64,000 bases of DNA from CAZAMB01 sp964501365 (GCA_964501365.1 CAZCST010000012.1:1-64000), one strand, 5' to 3'; positions 8,932-18,296 are shown, counted from the first letter of the stretch. The notes: generated from the letters alone by a model not told the origin. Program-made: numbers and translations.

Positions 8932-9492
8932 ATGAGACTGTTTGTCGCGATTGAACTGTCGGAGGCCGTGCGAAAAGCGCTCAGTGAGACACAGGCGGGG
9001 CTGAAGCGAACGTGCCCGGATGTGCGATGGATCGCGGCAGAGCAATTGCATCTGACGGTGAAATTCCTGGGCGAAGTTGCGGATGGAGATGTGGCGGAAA
9101 TATCAGGGGCGATGAAAAGAGCAGCGGCGGAGTCGAAGCCTTTTGTGATGAGTACCGGTGAATGCGGGTGCTTTCCGGAGCGGGGATCGGTGCGGATCGT
9201 TTGGGTCCGTGCGATGGAGGAGATTGGACTTTTGGCCGGATGCGTAGCGGCGGTGGAGGCCCAGATCGAGCCGTTGGGCTTCCCCCGCGAGCACCGGCCC
9301 TTCGCGGCACACATTACCATCGGAAGGGTTCGCGAGGGCCATTCGCACGGGAGAGTGCGAGAGTCCGTGCAAGCTCATCGCTGCAGGGTTGTCGAACAGA
9401 ATGTTTCGTCGCTGACGCTGATGTCGTCGGCGTTGTCGCCCACGGGCTCCACGTATACGGCGGTGAGCCGGGCGAAGCTGGGTGCTAGTTAG
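8932..9492 (+). CDS. thpR: RNA 2',3'-cyclic phosphodiesterase (LigT/ThpR)
   Basis: 186 residues. Both HxTx motifs of the 2H phosphoesterase superfamily are present, HLTV near residue 42 and HITI near residue 126, with family context RLFVAIELSE and PDVRWIAAEQLHLTVKFLG. It hydrolyses 2',3'-cyclic phosphates on RNA ends in the cytoplasm. ATG 8932 is preferred over the TTG immediately before it. It ends 15 bases before the recA start; thpR (ligT) next to recA is an arrangement I recall from other bacteria, and they probably share a transcript. Confidence 0.9.
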   Translation: MRLFVAIELSEAVRKALSETQAGLKRTCPDVRWIAAEQLHLTVKFLGEVADGDVAEISGAMKRAAAESKPFVMSTGECGCFPERGSVRIVWVRAMEEIGLLAGCVAAVEAQIEPLGFPREHRPFAAHITIGRVREGHSHGRVRESVQAHRCRVVEQNVSSLTLMSSALSPTGSTYTAVSRAKLGAS

Positions 9493-9507
9493 AAAATGAG
9501 GTGTACA

Positions 9508-10608
9508 ATGCGTGTTGTCATGGACGAAGTTGTAGCAGAAAAGCGAACCGAAGCGCTGGGCCGGGCCTTGCAGCAAATTGAAAAGGCCTACGGGAAAGGC
9601 GCAATCATGAACCTCGACAAAATGCGGGCCGAGGTCGAGGGAATTTCGACCGGCGCGTTGTCACTCGACCTGGCGCTGGGCGGTCAGGGATTGCCACGCG
9701 GGCGAATCATCGAAATGTTCGGCCCGGAGTCTTCGGGCAAGACGACGCTGGCGTTGCACGTAGCCGCGGCGGCGCAAAAGGCCGGCGGGATGGCTGCGGT
9801 CATCGACGCCGAGCATGCCATGAGTCCGGTTTGGGCCAAGAAGTGCGGAGTCAATCTCGAAAAGCTGCTGGTGAGTCAGCCGGAGTCCGGCGAGGAGGCG
9901 CTCGAAATCACCGAGATGCTGGTGCGCAGCGGGGCAGTGGATGTCATTGTGGTGGACTCCGTTGCGGCTCTGATTCCCAAGGCGGAAATCGAAGGTGAAA
10001 TGGGTGACGCGCACGTGGCACTTCAGGCGCGGCTTATGAGTCAGGCGCTGCGCAAGCTGACTGCCGCGATCGGCAAGACGCAGTGCATGGTTATTTTCAT
10101 CAATCAGATCCGCATGAAGATCGGCGTGATGTTCGGCAACCCGGAGACCACGCCGGGCGGCAGGGCACTTAAATTCTACTCGTCGATTCGTTTGGACATT
10201 CGTCGCATTTCCACCATCAAGGAGGGTGAGGTATCTGTTGGAAACCGCGTGAAAGTCAAGGTGGTGAAGAACAAGGTGGCCGCCCCCTTCCGCGAGACCG
10301 AATTCGACATCATGTTCGATTCCGGAATCAGCACGGAAGGGGATTTGATGGATATGGCCGTTGCGGAAAACGTAATTCAGAAGAGCGGTGCGTGGTTGAG
10401 TTACAAGGACATTCGCTTGGGCCAGGGCCGCGAAAACGTGAAGCAATTCCTTCGCGAAAACCCCGATTTATTCGAGGAAGTCCGCCAGGCCGTCATTGAA
10501 AAGAAGTTGCCCAAACCCGCTCCCGCCACTGCCGAGAAGCCCAAAAAGGGTACGGCGGAGGCTGAGACTGCGGCCGCGAAGGACGCTCAGAAACGCAAGC
10601 GAGCATAA
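9508..10608 (+). CDS. recA: Recombinase RecA
   Basis: 366 residues from the ATG at 9508, chosen because GAGG lies seven bases upstream; in-frame ATGs at 9496 and 9520 also exist. Walker A is GPESSGKTT, Walker B is VDVIVVDSVAAL, and the L2 and ATP-cap regions (MVIFINQIRMKIGVMFGNPE, TPGGRALKFYSS) are canonical. The C-terminal tail is a Lys/Ala/Glu-rich, low-complexity extension. A small oddity is the segment after DAEHA, which reads MSPVWAKKCGVN instead of the usual L-D-P-x-Y-A-x-x-L-G-V-D. It catalyses strand exchange and triggers LexA autocleavage; no SOS box is obvious upstream. Confidence 0.97.
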   Translation: MRVVMDEVVAEKRTEALGRALQQIEKAYGKGAIMNLDKMRAEVEGISTGALSLDLALGGQGLPRGRIIEMFGPESSGKTTLALHVAAAAQKAGGMAAVIDAEHAMSPVWAKKCGVNLEKLLVSQPESGEEALEITEMLVRSGAVDVIVVDSVAALIPKAEIEGEMGDAHVALQARLMSQALRKLTAAIGKTQCMVIFINQIRMKIGVMFGNPETTPGGRALKFYSSIRLDIRRISTIKEGEVSVGNRVKVKVVKNKVAAPFRETEFDIMFDSGISTEGDLMDMAVAENVIQKSGAWLSYKDIRLGQGRENVKQFLRENPDLFEEVRQAVIEKKLPKPAPATAEKPKKGTAEAETAAAKDAQKRKRA

Positions 10609-10623
10609 ACCTTCGTCGTGGAC

Positions 10624-12267
10624 TCAAACGAATTCGAGAGTCGTTCGTGTTTCCTTGTGATTTCGCAAAACCTTGACGTGGGCCGGCCTTGCAGCGGTCG
10701 GCAAGGGTTTGGCATCGACCCGGAAGTGAACGCCGATTGAGTCAGTGCGAAGCAACGACGAGAGGGTGATCAGGCGGGCGACGGTGAGTTTGTTTTGCAC
10801 TTCCCAGCCGACGGTGTCGTCGAAGGTCTTGTCCAGCGTGAATCGGCCCCAAAAGTCGAGGATTTCCAGGGTCTCGCGCATGGGCTGCTCACTGCGGACG
10901 ATGCCGAGGTTGCGACCCATGATGCTGGCGAGCGAGTTGCTGATGTCAGCCAGGTCGAGCGGCGTGCGCGGGGAAGTGGGGATTTCGCTGGTGACATGAG
11001 CCGGCACTCGGATGGTCGGTCGGCTCTCGGCGGCTTTTTGACCGGCGGTTTCCCCGGCGATGCGGCCAAAGACGAGTCCCTCGAGCAATGAATTGCTGGC
11101 CATGCGGTTCGCGCCATGGACGCCGCTGCAGGCCGCTTCTCCGCAGGCGAGCAATCCGTCGAGTGTCGAAGTTGCATCGAGCTCCACGGTAACGCCGCCA
11201 ATCATGTAGTGCGCACTGGGGCGGACGGGGATCAGTTCGCGACTCACGTTGATCTGAAAATCAGCACACAATTGCGTGATGTGTGGGAATCGCGAGGCAA
11301 AATTCTTCAAATGCCGCACATCAAGATACACGCAATTGGATCGCGTTTTGATCAGATGGTCATGGATGGCCCGGCTGACCACGTCGCGCGGGGCGAGTTC
11401 GGCGTCGGGGTGGTAGGCCGGCATGAAGCGCTCGCCGGCGCGGTCAAGCAGGTACGCCCCTTCGCCGCGTACGGCCTCGGAAATCAAAGCGCGGCCTGCA
11501 CCGGCAACGTACAGCGTCGTCGGGTGAAATTGCATAAATTCCATGTCGCGAAGTGCGGCCCCGGCCCGAAATGCGGCTGCAAGTCCATCGCCCGTTGCGG
11601 TGGGCGGATTGGTGGTTTCGCGCCAGATGTGTCCGCAGCCCCCGCTGGCGAGGACGGTCTGCCTGGCCCAGATGAGCTGGTGTCCGTATCGCGGGTGAAA
11701 CGTGACCGCGCCCGCGCAGCGCCCTTCAAGAGTGAGCAGGTCAATCAGGAAGCAGTGTTCGAAAACCCGGATGTGCGGTGAATGGAAAACGCGATCTTTG
11801 AGCGTTCGGACTAATTCCTTTCCCGTCTGATCGCCGTGGCAGTGGACGATGCGTTTGACGGAGTGACCGCCTTCCATGGCGAGCGAGACTACGCCATTGT
11901 CACGATCAACATCGAGGCCCCATTCGATGAGCTCTTCGATACGGGCCGGCCCCTCGTTGACTAACTTTTGAACCGCCTCGACACGGTTCAGCCCACACCC
12001 AACTTCCATCGTGTCCTGAAAATGCAACTGAATGGATTCCGCATCGCCACGGTGGGCGACCGCAATGCCGCCTTGGGCGTAATTTGTGGCGGATTCGTTG
12101 AAGTCGGCCTTGCAGACGAGGATAACCTGGCCAAACCGGGCTGCTTCGAGGGCTGCCCGCGCACCGGCCACGCCGCTGCCAATGACCAGTACGTCCGTGA
12201 ATAGATTTCCAGTCCGGTGGGAATCGAAATTGGTGAGATACGCCCTTGAATCGTAACCTGGAGTCAT
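10624..12267 (-). CDS. nadB: L-aspartate oxidase
   Basis: 547 residues. The N-terminal FAD-binding motif VIGSGVAGARAALEAA (about residues 29-44), NYAQGGIAVA, the active-site region QFHPTTLY and the GANRMASNSLLEGLVFG segment identify a succinate dehydrogenase/fumarate reductase flavoprotein-like aspartate oxidase. It oxidises L-aspartate to iminoaspartate in NAD synthesis. I prefer ATG 12267 because AGGA is ten bases upstream; a GTG two codons earlier is possible. nadA and nadC are not in the window. It converges with recA with only 15 bases between stops. Confidence 0.94.
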   Translation of the reverse strand: MTPGYDSRAYLTNFDSHRTGNLFTDVLVIGSGVAGARAALEAARFGQVILVCKADFNESATNYAQGGIAVAHRGDAESIQLHFQDTMEVGCGLNRVEAVQKLVNEGPARIEELIEWGLDVDRDNGVVSLAMEGGHSVKRIVHCHGDQTGKELVRTLKDRVFHSPHIRVFEHCFLIDLLTLEGRCAGAVTFHPRYGHQLIWARQTVLASGGCGHIWRETTNPPTATGDGLAAAFRAGAALRDMEFMQFHPTTLYVAGAGRALISEAVRGEGAYLLDRAGERFMPAYHPDAELAPRDVVSRAIHDHLIKTRSNCVYLDVRHLKNFASRFPHITQLCADFQINVSRELIPVRPSAHYMIGGVTVELDATSTLDGLLACGEAACSGVHGANRMASNSLLEGLVFGRIAGETAGQKAAESRPTIRVPAHVTSEIPTSPRTPLDLADISNSLASIMGRNLGIVRSEQPMRETLEILDFWGRFTLDKTFDDTVGWEVQNKLTVARLITLSSLLRTDSIGVHFRVDAKPLPTAARPAHVKVLRNHKETRTTLEFV

Positions 12268-12357
12268 TTCCACGGCATCCTAAAGGGGGTCGGGCAGCGT
12301 CGCAATGAAGTCGTGAAAAGGATGCACCGATAAAACAATGGGCACTGCGCCCAGATT

Positions 12358-15027
12358 ATGTCCGCACCCAAACAGCTTCCAATCGCCTGGATCGTCGTGT
12401 TATTCTTTCCATGCGCGAATATTGCGGGTGCCCAGCCAGTCGAACGGGGTGCACCGGACGCCGCCAAGGCCGCCAGGCGAATCGTGCATCAATTTGATTT
12501 CAACGAGCGCGGCGAAGGCAACCTCGAAGAGCTGCCGCGATATTGGTCCTTGCTGCGCGGCGAACAGTTCCCTCGATTTGCGCGCGGCGGATTCGATGAT
12601 GCGGCGGGGCATTCCGCTCCTCCCTCGTTTCACGTGGAAAGTCTGGGCCGAAACGCAGCCTTTCAGTACGACGGACCGGAGATTCCGGTGCGCTCGGAGA
12701 GCGAGTATCGAGTCGAAGGATTCGTCCGCCTGTCGGGAATGAGTTCGGCGCGGGCGTGCGTGAGCGCGCACTTCCTGGACAAGGAGCGACGGCCCCTCCT
12801 GGCAACGAGTCGACGCACTGCCTACATACCGCAACAACCGGGTGTGGATTGGGTGCCCATTGAATTGCATCTACCGGCAGCCCCGGATGGAGCCTGGTAT
12901 CTCGGCCTGGCGGTCTGGATCCTGCAAGAGGAAACCTGGAACACGGCCCAACGGGCTGAGCACATCGCGATGGTGGATGTCGCAGCCGAGGCATGGTTCG
13001 ACGACATCAGCGTGTATCGATTGCCGAGACTGGAAATTACCACGCGGGCGGCGGGGGAGGTCATTGACGAGCAAAGCGATGCGGCACTGTGGGTGACGCT
13101 TGCGGATTCGTTAGAGCCGCAAGTGAACGCGGAATTGACGCTGGCGTCGGTGGATGGAACAGAAGTTCTGCGGCGTGGCCTCGTTGGCGGGAGTGAATCC
13201 GCTCAGGCCATCCGAATTGCCTTGCCAGGACTCGAGCCGGGCCTTTACGACGCTCGCGTAGAAGTCGTGGACCGGGGGCGGAAAACGATCTCGCGCACAT
13301 TGCGATTTCTCAAGTTGGCCCCGCTGGGAACAGACGGCAATCGCAATAGCAGGGCATTTGGTATCGTGATTGACCCGCACGATCGGGCGGACCTTGCGTC
13401 TGAATCCGCGCTGCTTCGAAAAAACTCCGCCCGAAGCGTCAATCTTCCGGTCTGGCCCGCATGGCAATCGCCGTTTGATGATGGGCGGCGGGAAAAGGCG
13501 ATCGAACAATTCTACCATGAACTTCTTGTTGATCAGTTTCTTCTGAACGCGACACTCAGCGAAGCGCCCACGAAGCTCCGGGCGGATCGGGACAGTTCGG
13601 CTGCAGTTCTCCTATCGATTCTAGCCGGGAATCGGGAGGCCTGGTGGCCGGAGTTGGCGCGCGTGGCGGCGCAGACGGCCAGTGTGTTTCGATCGTGGGA
13701 AATCGGTACTGACGGAGAATCGGTATTTGCACAGGCGGGGCAATTAAAGGGAGCAGCGCAGCAATTGCGCGATGCCCTTCGAGAGTACATCACAGTGCCA
13801 CGTCTGGCGGTGCCCATTTCCGCAAATGACGAAACCAGCGGGCTGAGCCTGCCGGTTGAGCAGGTCACGGTAAGCGTGAAAACCGAAAACGATCTGTTGA
13901 GGCTTCCGGAGAAGATCAAAGAACTGAAGGATCAGGGATGCGAGGCAGTGTGCGTGTATGCGCCTTCGCTATCGCCGGATCGATATGTCCGAGAGGCCCG
14001 TCTTGCGGAATGGGGTCGCAGGCTGATTCAATCGCGCCATGCCGGAGCGGATGTGGTGTATGTGCCGCAACCGTGGAAATGCCGGGATACCTTTCAAGGA
14101 ATTGTGGTCGAGCCGCAAGAGGAGTATTCGGCGCTGCGAACAGTGGCCGCGATGTTGGGCGACGCCAGGCCCGGGCCGGTGATGTCGGTCGCCGAACACA
14201 TAAAATGTCTGACGTTTCGAAGCGCGACCGAATCGGTGTTGGCCATTTGGGACCAGGCGCCTCCGCCGCAGGGTCGTACGATTCCCATGCAGTTGGGATC
14301 GGCGAATCGGCAGGTGGATTTGTGGGGGCGCGTGACATCGCTCGGCCGCGACAGCAATGGGCGTCAAATGGTTGCGGTTTCGCAGAGCCCGGTATTTATC
14401 GATCATGTGGATTCATGGGTGGTTGACCTAGCGACATCTGTTTCGTTGGAGCCAACGGTCATTGAATCCGGCACAGAACTGGTTCGTCAGGAGTTGGTTC
14501 TGAATTGTGCGGCGACGATGCCAAGAAGCGGCAATGGACTGATTGTCCCGCCGCCGGGTATTGAAGTCGTTCCGCGCACGTTTGCGTTTACAGTCTGTGC
14601 CGGCGAACCAGTCCGCATTCCCGTGGTGATTCATTACCCGCACAACGAACCCGCCGGCGTGAAGCAATTCGTTGCGAAAGTCTCTCTCGTGGAACCTGCT
14701 TACCAATTCGAGATCCCGATGTTCGTGGAGTTGCGATCGCAGGACCTCGAAGTGAGCGGCAGGGCAACGATTGAACGTGGCGACCTTTTGCTGCGACACA
14801 CTTTGCACAACAAGTCTCAAGTCGCGCTCAGTTTTCGAAGCATTGCGGCTGTTCCCGGTCGCCAGCGGCAGTACCGACCCATTTCAAGCCTGGCTCCCGG
14901 CGAAACGCAGACCGTCGAATACCGCTTTCGCGATGCAACCGATCTGATTGGTCGAAAGGTCAATATTGCCCTCCGCGAGCTGAATGACGGGCCTCGGCAG
15001 CACAATCTGCAACTCATCATACAGTAG
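12358..15027 (+). CDS. Large secreted protein with carbohydrate-module-like N-terminal region
   Basis: 889 residues. The N-terminus MSAPKQLPIAWIVVLFFPCA is a signal peptide, probably cleaved after AGAQ. Residues about 35-230 look like a beta-sandwich of the galactose-binding/CBM kind, ending in AWFDDISVYRL, a signature common at the end of such modules. Residues about 330-620 contain WPAWQSPFDDG and FRSWEIGTDGE, which could be a degenerate TIM-barrel glycosidase-like domain. The last 200 residues are beta-rich and end in LAPGETQTVEYRFRDAT. No catalytic pair can be assigned. It is divergent from nadB with a 90-base gap. Confidence 0.75.
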   Translation: MSAPKQLPIAWIVVLFFPCANIAGAQPVERGAPDAAKAARRIVHQFDFNERGEGNLEELPRYWSLLRGEQFPRFARGGFDDAAGHSAPPSFHVESLGRNAAFQYDGPEIPVRSESEYRVEGFVRLSGMSSARACVSAHFLDKERRPLLATSRRTAYIPQQPGVDWVPIELHLPAAPDGAWYLGLAVWILQEETWNTAQRAEHIAMVDVAAEAWFDDISVYRLPRLEITTRAAGEVIDEQSDAALWVTLADSLEPQVNAELTLASVDGTEVLRRGLVGGSESAQAIRIALPGLEPGLYDARVEVVDRGRKTISRTLRFLKLAPLGTDGNRNSRAFGIVIDPHDRADLASESALLRKNSARSVNLPVWPAWQSPFDDGRREKAIEQFYHELLVDQFLLNATLSEAPTKLRADRDSSAAVLLSILAGNREAWWPELARVAAQTASVFRSWEIGTDGESVFAQAGQLKGAAQQLRDALREYITVPRLAVPISANDETSGLSLPVEQVTVSVKTENDLLRLPEKIKELKDQGCEAVCVYAPSLSPDRYVREARLAEWGRRLIQSRHAGADVVYVPQPWKCRDTFQGIVVEPQEEYSALRTVAAMLGDARPGPVMSVAEHIKCLTFRSATESVLAIWDQAPPPQGRTIPMQLGSANRQVDLWGRVTSLGRDSNGRQMVAVSQSPVFIDHVDSWVVDLATSVSLEPTVIESGTELVRQELVLNCAATMPRSGNGLIVPPPGIEVVPRTFAFTVCAGEPVRIPVVIHYPHNEPAGVKQFVAKVSLVEPAYQFEIPMFVELRSQDLEVSGRATIERGDLLLRHTLHNKSQVALSFRSIAAVPGRQRQYRPISSLAPGETQTVEYRFRDATDLIGRKVNIALRELNDGPRQHNLQLIIQ

Positions 15028-15120
15028 TTAATGATTTTTAAAATAAAGACTTATGTGATTATTTGCATTTTTGATATTATTGTGATATATTTAAAATATC
15101 AAAAAGATAATAAAGGGAGG
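15028..15120 (+). promoter_or_regulatory. AT-rich palindromic leader upstream of the SPFH gene
   Basis: This 93-base stretch is strikingly AT-rich in a GC-rich window. It contains a perfect 11-bp inverted repeat, TTTTTGATATT (15068-15078) and AATATCAAAAA (15095-15105), with a 16-base spacer that itself holds GATATATTTAA. The downstream gene has an AAGGGAGG site at 15114-15121. The palindrome could be an operator, a UP-element-rich promoter or an RNA stem. Confidence 0.55.
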
Positions 15121-15128
15121 AAATTGAA

Positions 15129-16007
15129 ATGGAATCTCGTGAACTCGACCGCAAATCCATCAATGGATTCGCAATGCTTGCTGTCTTGTTTTTGACAGGC
15201 GTGGGACTCGTCTTTCTGTGGACGAACGTGCCTTCTCAGCGGCCTCCAAACGTTCCGTTCATCGTGGTTGTGGCGGTGCTATCCGTGGTATGGCTTATCC
15301 CTTGGTTCGGGTTCTTTACGCTTCAGCCAAACGTTGCGGCCGTACTTATCCTGTTTGGACGCTATACCGGAACGCTCAAGCAGAGTGGTTTCCACTGGGC
15401 GAACCCGTTTCTCACCAAGAAGAAGGTTTCGCTCCGTGCCCATAATCTCAACGGCGAACGCATCAAGGTGAATGATCGCCGCGGCAACCCCGTGGAGATT
15501 GCCGCAGTGGTGGTCTGGCGCGTGACCAATACGGCGCAAGCGGTGTTCGACGTTGAGGACTTCGTGGGGTTTGTGACCGTACAAAGTGAATCGGCGCTAC
15601 GCCACCTCGCCAGCGCATACCCTTACGATCCTCTGGAAGAAGGCGAGTTATCACTTCGCGGCAGCATGGATGAGGTGTCGGACGCGCTGCGGAAGGAATT
15701 GCTGGCGCGCGTGGCCAAGGCTGGATTGTCGATCGACGAAGCGAGGTTGAGCCACCTTGCGTTTGCCCCCGAAATTGCCGGTGCGATGTTGCAGCGACAG
15801 CAGGCCGAAGCCGTGATCGCCGCCCGAACGCGAATCGTGGACGCGGCCGTGGGCATGGTGGAAATGGCGATTGCCAAGCTCGAAAAACATGAAACGCTGC
15901 GGATGGATGAGGAGCGCAAGGCAGCCATGGTCAGCAATCTGATGGTGGTGCTCTGCGGTGATAAGAACGTGCACCCCGTAATCAACACGGGTTCGCTCTA
16001 TACCTGA
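15129..16007 (+). CDS. SPFH (band 7/stomatin-like) membrane protein
   Basis: 292 residues with two N-terminal membrane helices (about 14-31 and 43-64), followed by an SPFH domain (about 65-230) with FFTLQPNVAAVLILFGRYTG, the GFHWANPF segment and VWRVTNTAQAVFDVEDF. A helical C-terminus (LQRQQAEAVIAARTRIVDAA) completes the flotillin-like layout. SPFH proteins form membrane-attached ring or cage assemblies that organise lipid microdomains or membrane proteases. The start is supported by GGGAGG eight bases upstream. A strong hairpin terminator follows the stop, and then a ribbon-helix-helix gene; as I recall, SPFH genes and Arc-like genes are neighbours in several bacterial groups. Confidence 0.88.
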   Translation: MESRELDRKSINGFAMLAVLFLTGVGLVFLWTNVPSQRPPNVPFIVVVAVLSVVWLIPWFGFFTLQPNVAAVLILFGRYTGTLKQSGFHWANPFLTKKKVSLRAHNLNGERIKVNDRRGNPVEIAAVVVWRVTNTAQAVFDVEDFVGFVTVQSESALRHLASAYPYDPLEEGELSLRGSMDEVSDALRKELLARVAKAGLSIDEARLSHLAFAPEIAGAMLQRQQAEAVIAARTRIVDAAVGMVEMAIAKLEKHETLRMDEERKAAMVSNLMVVLCGDKNVHPVINTGSLYT

Positions 16008-16051
16008 TACCAGCGATTACGGTAGAAGGTTTCGAGTTCAATGTGGTGAAT

Positions 16052-16080
16052 CCGGACGGGAGTTGCCCGTCCGGAGTTTT
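16052..16080 (+). terminator. Intrinsic terminator after the SPFH gene
   Basis: A perfect 9-bp stem CCGGACGGG / CCCGTCCGG (16052-16060 and 16066-16074) with a 5-base loop is followed by AGTTTT. It lies 45 bases after the SPFH stop and directly before the small ribbon-helix-helix frame, so it may attenuate rather than fully end transcription. Confidence 0.75.
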
Positions 16081-16095
16081 GTGATTTGGTGTTGT

Positions 16096-16296
16096 TTGGC
16101 CGATCGAAAGCCATTTTTGTTGCGTCTGTCGCCGGAGCTCATGGACGCACTGAATCTTTGGGCGAGAGACGAATTGCGGAGTCTTAATGCCCAGATTGAG
16201 TTTGTCCTTCGAGAGGCGGTCCGCAAACAACGCACGCGCAGGGAATTTCCCTCTTCCGACGGCACAGATTCCGGGGCACCCATCGAAAAAGAGTAG
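16096..16296 (+). CDS. Ribbon-helix-helix (Arc-like) small protein
   Basis: 66 residues from a TTG at 16096 (LADRKPFLLRLSPELMDALN...). The pattern FLLRLSPELMDALNLWARDE followed by LRSLNAQIEFVLREAVRK is the short beta strand plus two helices of Arc/MetJ-type DNA-binding proteins, with the SLNAQIEFVL signature usual for this subfamily. A GTG at 16081 is an alternative start but overlaps the terminator stem. The length fits a stand-alone Arc-like protein. Its position right after the SPFH gene suggests a functional link, possibly autoregulation of the pair. Confidence 0.7.
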   Translation: MADRKPFLLRLSPELMDALNLWARDELRSLNAQIEFVLREAVRKQRTRREFPSSDGTDSGAPIEKE

Positions 16297-16391
16297 CCAC
16301 TCCAACGGCAGCCTGCCTTTGTCGCAGCAGCGAGAAAACCATCATACTGAGTTATGCGAAGCATCGATGCTGGTAAGAATGAACCAGGTCC

Positions 16392-16460
16392 GGGTGGCAT
16401 GCCCAAGCCCGGCCTCATCTGGGTGCCGGCATGGCGGCGCTTCGCTTGGCCATGACACCC
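16392..16460. repeat. Palindromic repeat, GGGTGGCATG family, copy 1
   Basis: The element begins GGGTGGCATG and ends CATGACACCC, so its ends are near-perfect inverted repeats. It shares long stretches, including GGTGCCGGCATGGCGGCGC, with the reverse complement of 60777-60835, and its ends match 55481-55565. It is a dispersed REP-like element. Confidence 0.75.
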
Positions 16461-16538
16461 GAAAACTCAAAGGATACCAGCACCGAAGCCCCCACTTTCC
16501 CTCACTTGGCAGATGCTTTGCTTCGCTCGGGACGAAAT

Positions 16539-18272
16539 ATGACATATGATGGTCTTCTTATGCCTGCACCGAACATGATTCAAAGTCTGCTTCCGCGTTT
16601 GTTCGAGGACGATCACTTTCTGGCCGTCGAAAAGCCGGCCGGTCTGGACGTGGGTGGACAGGAGGATCAAACCGGTGTGATCGAGATTCTTTCGCGTCTC
16701 AGGGGCAAAGCGGAAAAGTTTTTCGTCGTGAATCGCTTAAGCCGGTACGAGTCCGGCGTGCTCTTGCTGGGTAAGACGTCGGCGGCCGCGGAATTTGTGC
16801 GCACCGGAATGAAGGCCCAGCGCGTCGATCAGGAGTTCATTGCCGTCGTCATGGGGCGCATGAAAGAACGCCGGTTACTGGTTGGCGTTGGCGCCAGTGG
16901 GGCATCGAATGTCCGCGCGACGGCCGGGGCCTCGCCTCGGCGGGGGGACCGCACGCGAAAGACGGCGCCTCGACCCGGCGCCCGGCCGGCATCGAGGGCA
17001 GAAGGAGATGGCGCCACCACGCTGATTCAGGTCGGGCAGGGGGAGCGGCGATCGCTCGTGCGATGTCATACGTCGGCCTCCAATACGCACGTGCTTCGAG
17101 CCCAGCTTCGGTCGGTGCGACTGCGGCTTGTCGGCGACAACGTGCACGACCCTTCGCCCAGGCGGCAACTCAACGAGGCGACGTGTCTGCACCTGGCAAA
17201 GTTGACGTTTCACCACCCGGAGCTGAGGACTCGGATCGGCGTGACCTCTCCGGCTCCCGATTTTTCAGCGGCGCTGCAGGGTGGGTTCGATGTCGAACGT
17301 GTGTTGCGGGCCGCCCTCGCACGCCGATTGCCCATCCTGATCGACAAGCAGACCGATAGTTTGCGTCTGATCACCGGTCCACTTGAGGGTCTTCGCGGAA
17401 TCAACGCAGAAATATTCGGCGACGTGATTGTACTTTACGTGCTCGACGAAAAAGCGGACGACAAGGCTCTGCTGACGCGCATTGGGCGATGGTACATGTC
17501 GGCGCTCGAGGGAAGGTCGGTGTACGTCAAGCGTTTCGTGAAAGACCGTCTTGGGGCGGGCGGGGAGACTACGGAACACCTGCGTTCGTCCAAGCCGCTG
17601 TTGGGCAAGCCGGCGCCGGAACAGATCGAAATCCGCGAGCGCAATCTGAAATACATCGTCCGGCCCTACGACGGGTTTTCGCTGGGCCTCTTTCTCGATC
17701 ATCGTGAAAACCGTGCCCGTGTGCATGATTCTGCGAAGGGGGCCGACGTTCTCAACTTATTTGCATACACGTGCGGGTTTTCCGCGGCCGCGGCTGTGGG
17801 CGGCGCGAAGAGCACCACGAGCGTTGATGTTTCGCTGAAAAATCTCGAATGGGGCAAGGCCAATTTCGCATTGAATCACATCGACGTCGCCGATCACATG
17901 TTCATTCGCTCGGACGCGCTGGATTATTTGCGTCGGGCGAGTCGGCAGGAAAAAGCCTTTGATCTCATCGTGATCGATCCCCCGAGTTTTGCGCACGGGC
18001 GCGGGTCGAAGAAGGACTTTTCGATTGTCAACGATCTGCCGGAATTGATTGCCGCCGCCCTGGATGTCCTGCGGCCCGGCGGGGGCATGATGGTTTCGAC
18101 GAATTTTCGCAAGATGTCCCTCCGGGAGTTGAAGGAACTGGTTCGCAAGGGCTCGAGCCGCCGTCGCGGCAGGATTGTGGATGCACCGTTCTTGCCGCTC
18201 GATTTCGCAATCGATCGCGATCATGCCAAGACCATTTTTCTTCGATTTGATGATTGTGCCGGTAAGGATTGA
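16539..18272 (+). CDS. Fusion: degenerate RluA-like domain plus RlmK-like rRNA methyltransferase
   Basis: 577 residues from ATG 16539; ATGs at 16560 and 16575 are alternatives, and upstream frame lies in repeat DNA. Residues about 10-235 resemble RluA pseudouridine synthases (EDDHFLAVEKPAGLDV), but the catalytic motif H-R-L-D-R-x-T-S-G reads VNRLSRYESGVLLL: the essential Asp is Ser, so this half is probably RNA-binding only. An Arg/Ala-rich insert (about 118-160) interrupts it. Residues about 270-577 match the C-terminal RlmK half of RlmKL: GLFLDHRENR, the SAM motif NLFAYTCGFSAAAA, SVDVSLKNLEWGKANF, the catalytic region VIDPPSF, then STNFRKM and LPLDFAIDRDH. RlmK makes m7G in 23S rRNA; target here is inferred, not shown. 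Confidence 0.82.
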   Translation: MTYDGLLMPAPNMIQSLLPRLFEDDHFLAVEKPAGLDVGGQEDQTGVIEILSRLRGKAEKFFVVNRLSRYESGVLLLGKTSAAAEFVRTGMKAQRVDQEFIAVVMGRMKERRLLVGVGASGASNVRATAGASPRRGDRTRKTAPRPGARPASRAEGDGATTLIQVGQGERRSLVRCHTSASNTHVLRAQLRSVRLRLVGDNVHDPSPRRQLNEATCLHLAKLTFHHPELRTRIGVTSPAPDFSAALQGGFDVERVLRAALARRLPILIDKQTDSLRLITGPLEGLRGINAEIFGDVIVLYVLDEKADDKALLTRIGRWYMSALEGRSVYVKRFVKDRLGAGGETTEHLRSSKPLLGKPAPEQIEIRERNLKYIVRPYDGFSLGLFLDHRENRARVHDSAKGADVLNLFAYTCGFSAAAAVGGAKSTTSVDVSLKNLEWGKANFALNHIDVADHMFIRSDALDYLRRASRQEKAFDLIVIDPPSFAHGRGSKKDFSIVNDLPELIAAALDVLRPGGGMMVSTNFRKMSLRELKELVRKGSSRRRGRIVDAPFLPLDFAIDRDHAKTIFLRFDDCAGKD

Positions 18273-18296
18273 GCCGAGCCGCGCACGCAAGTAGGC

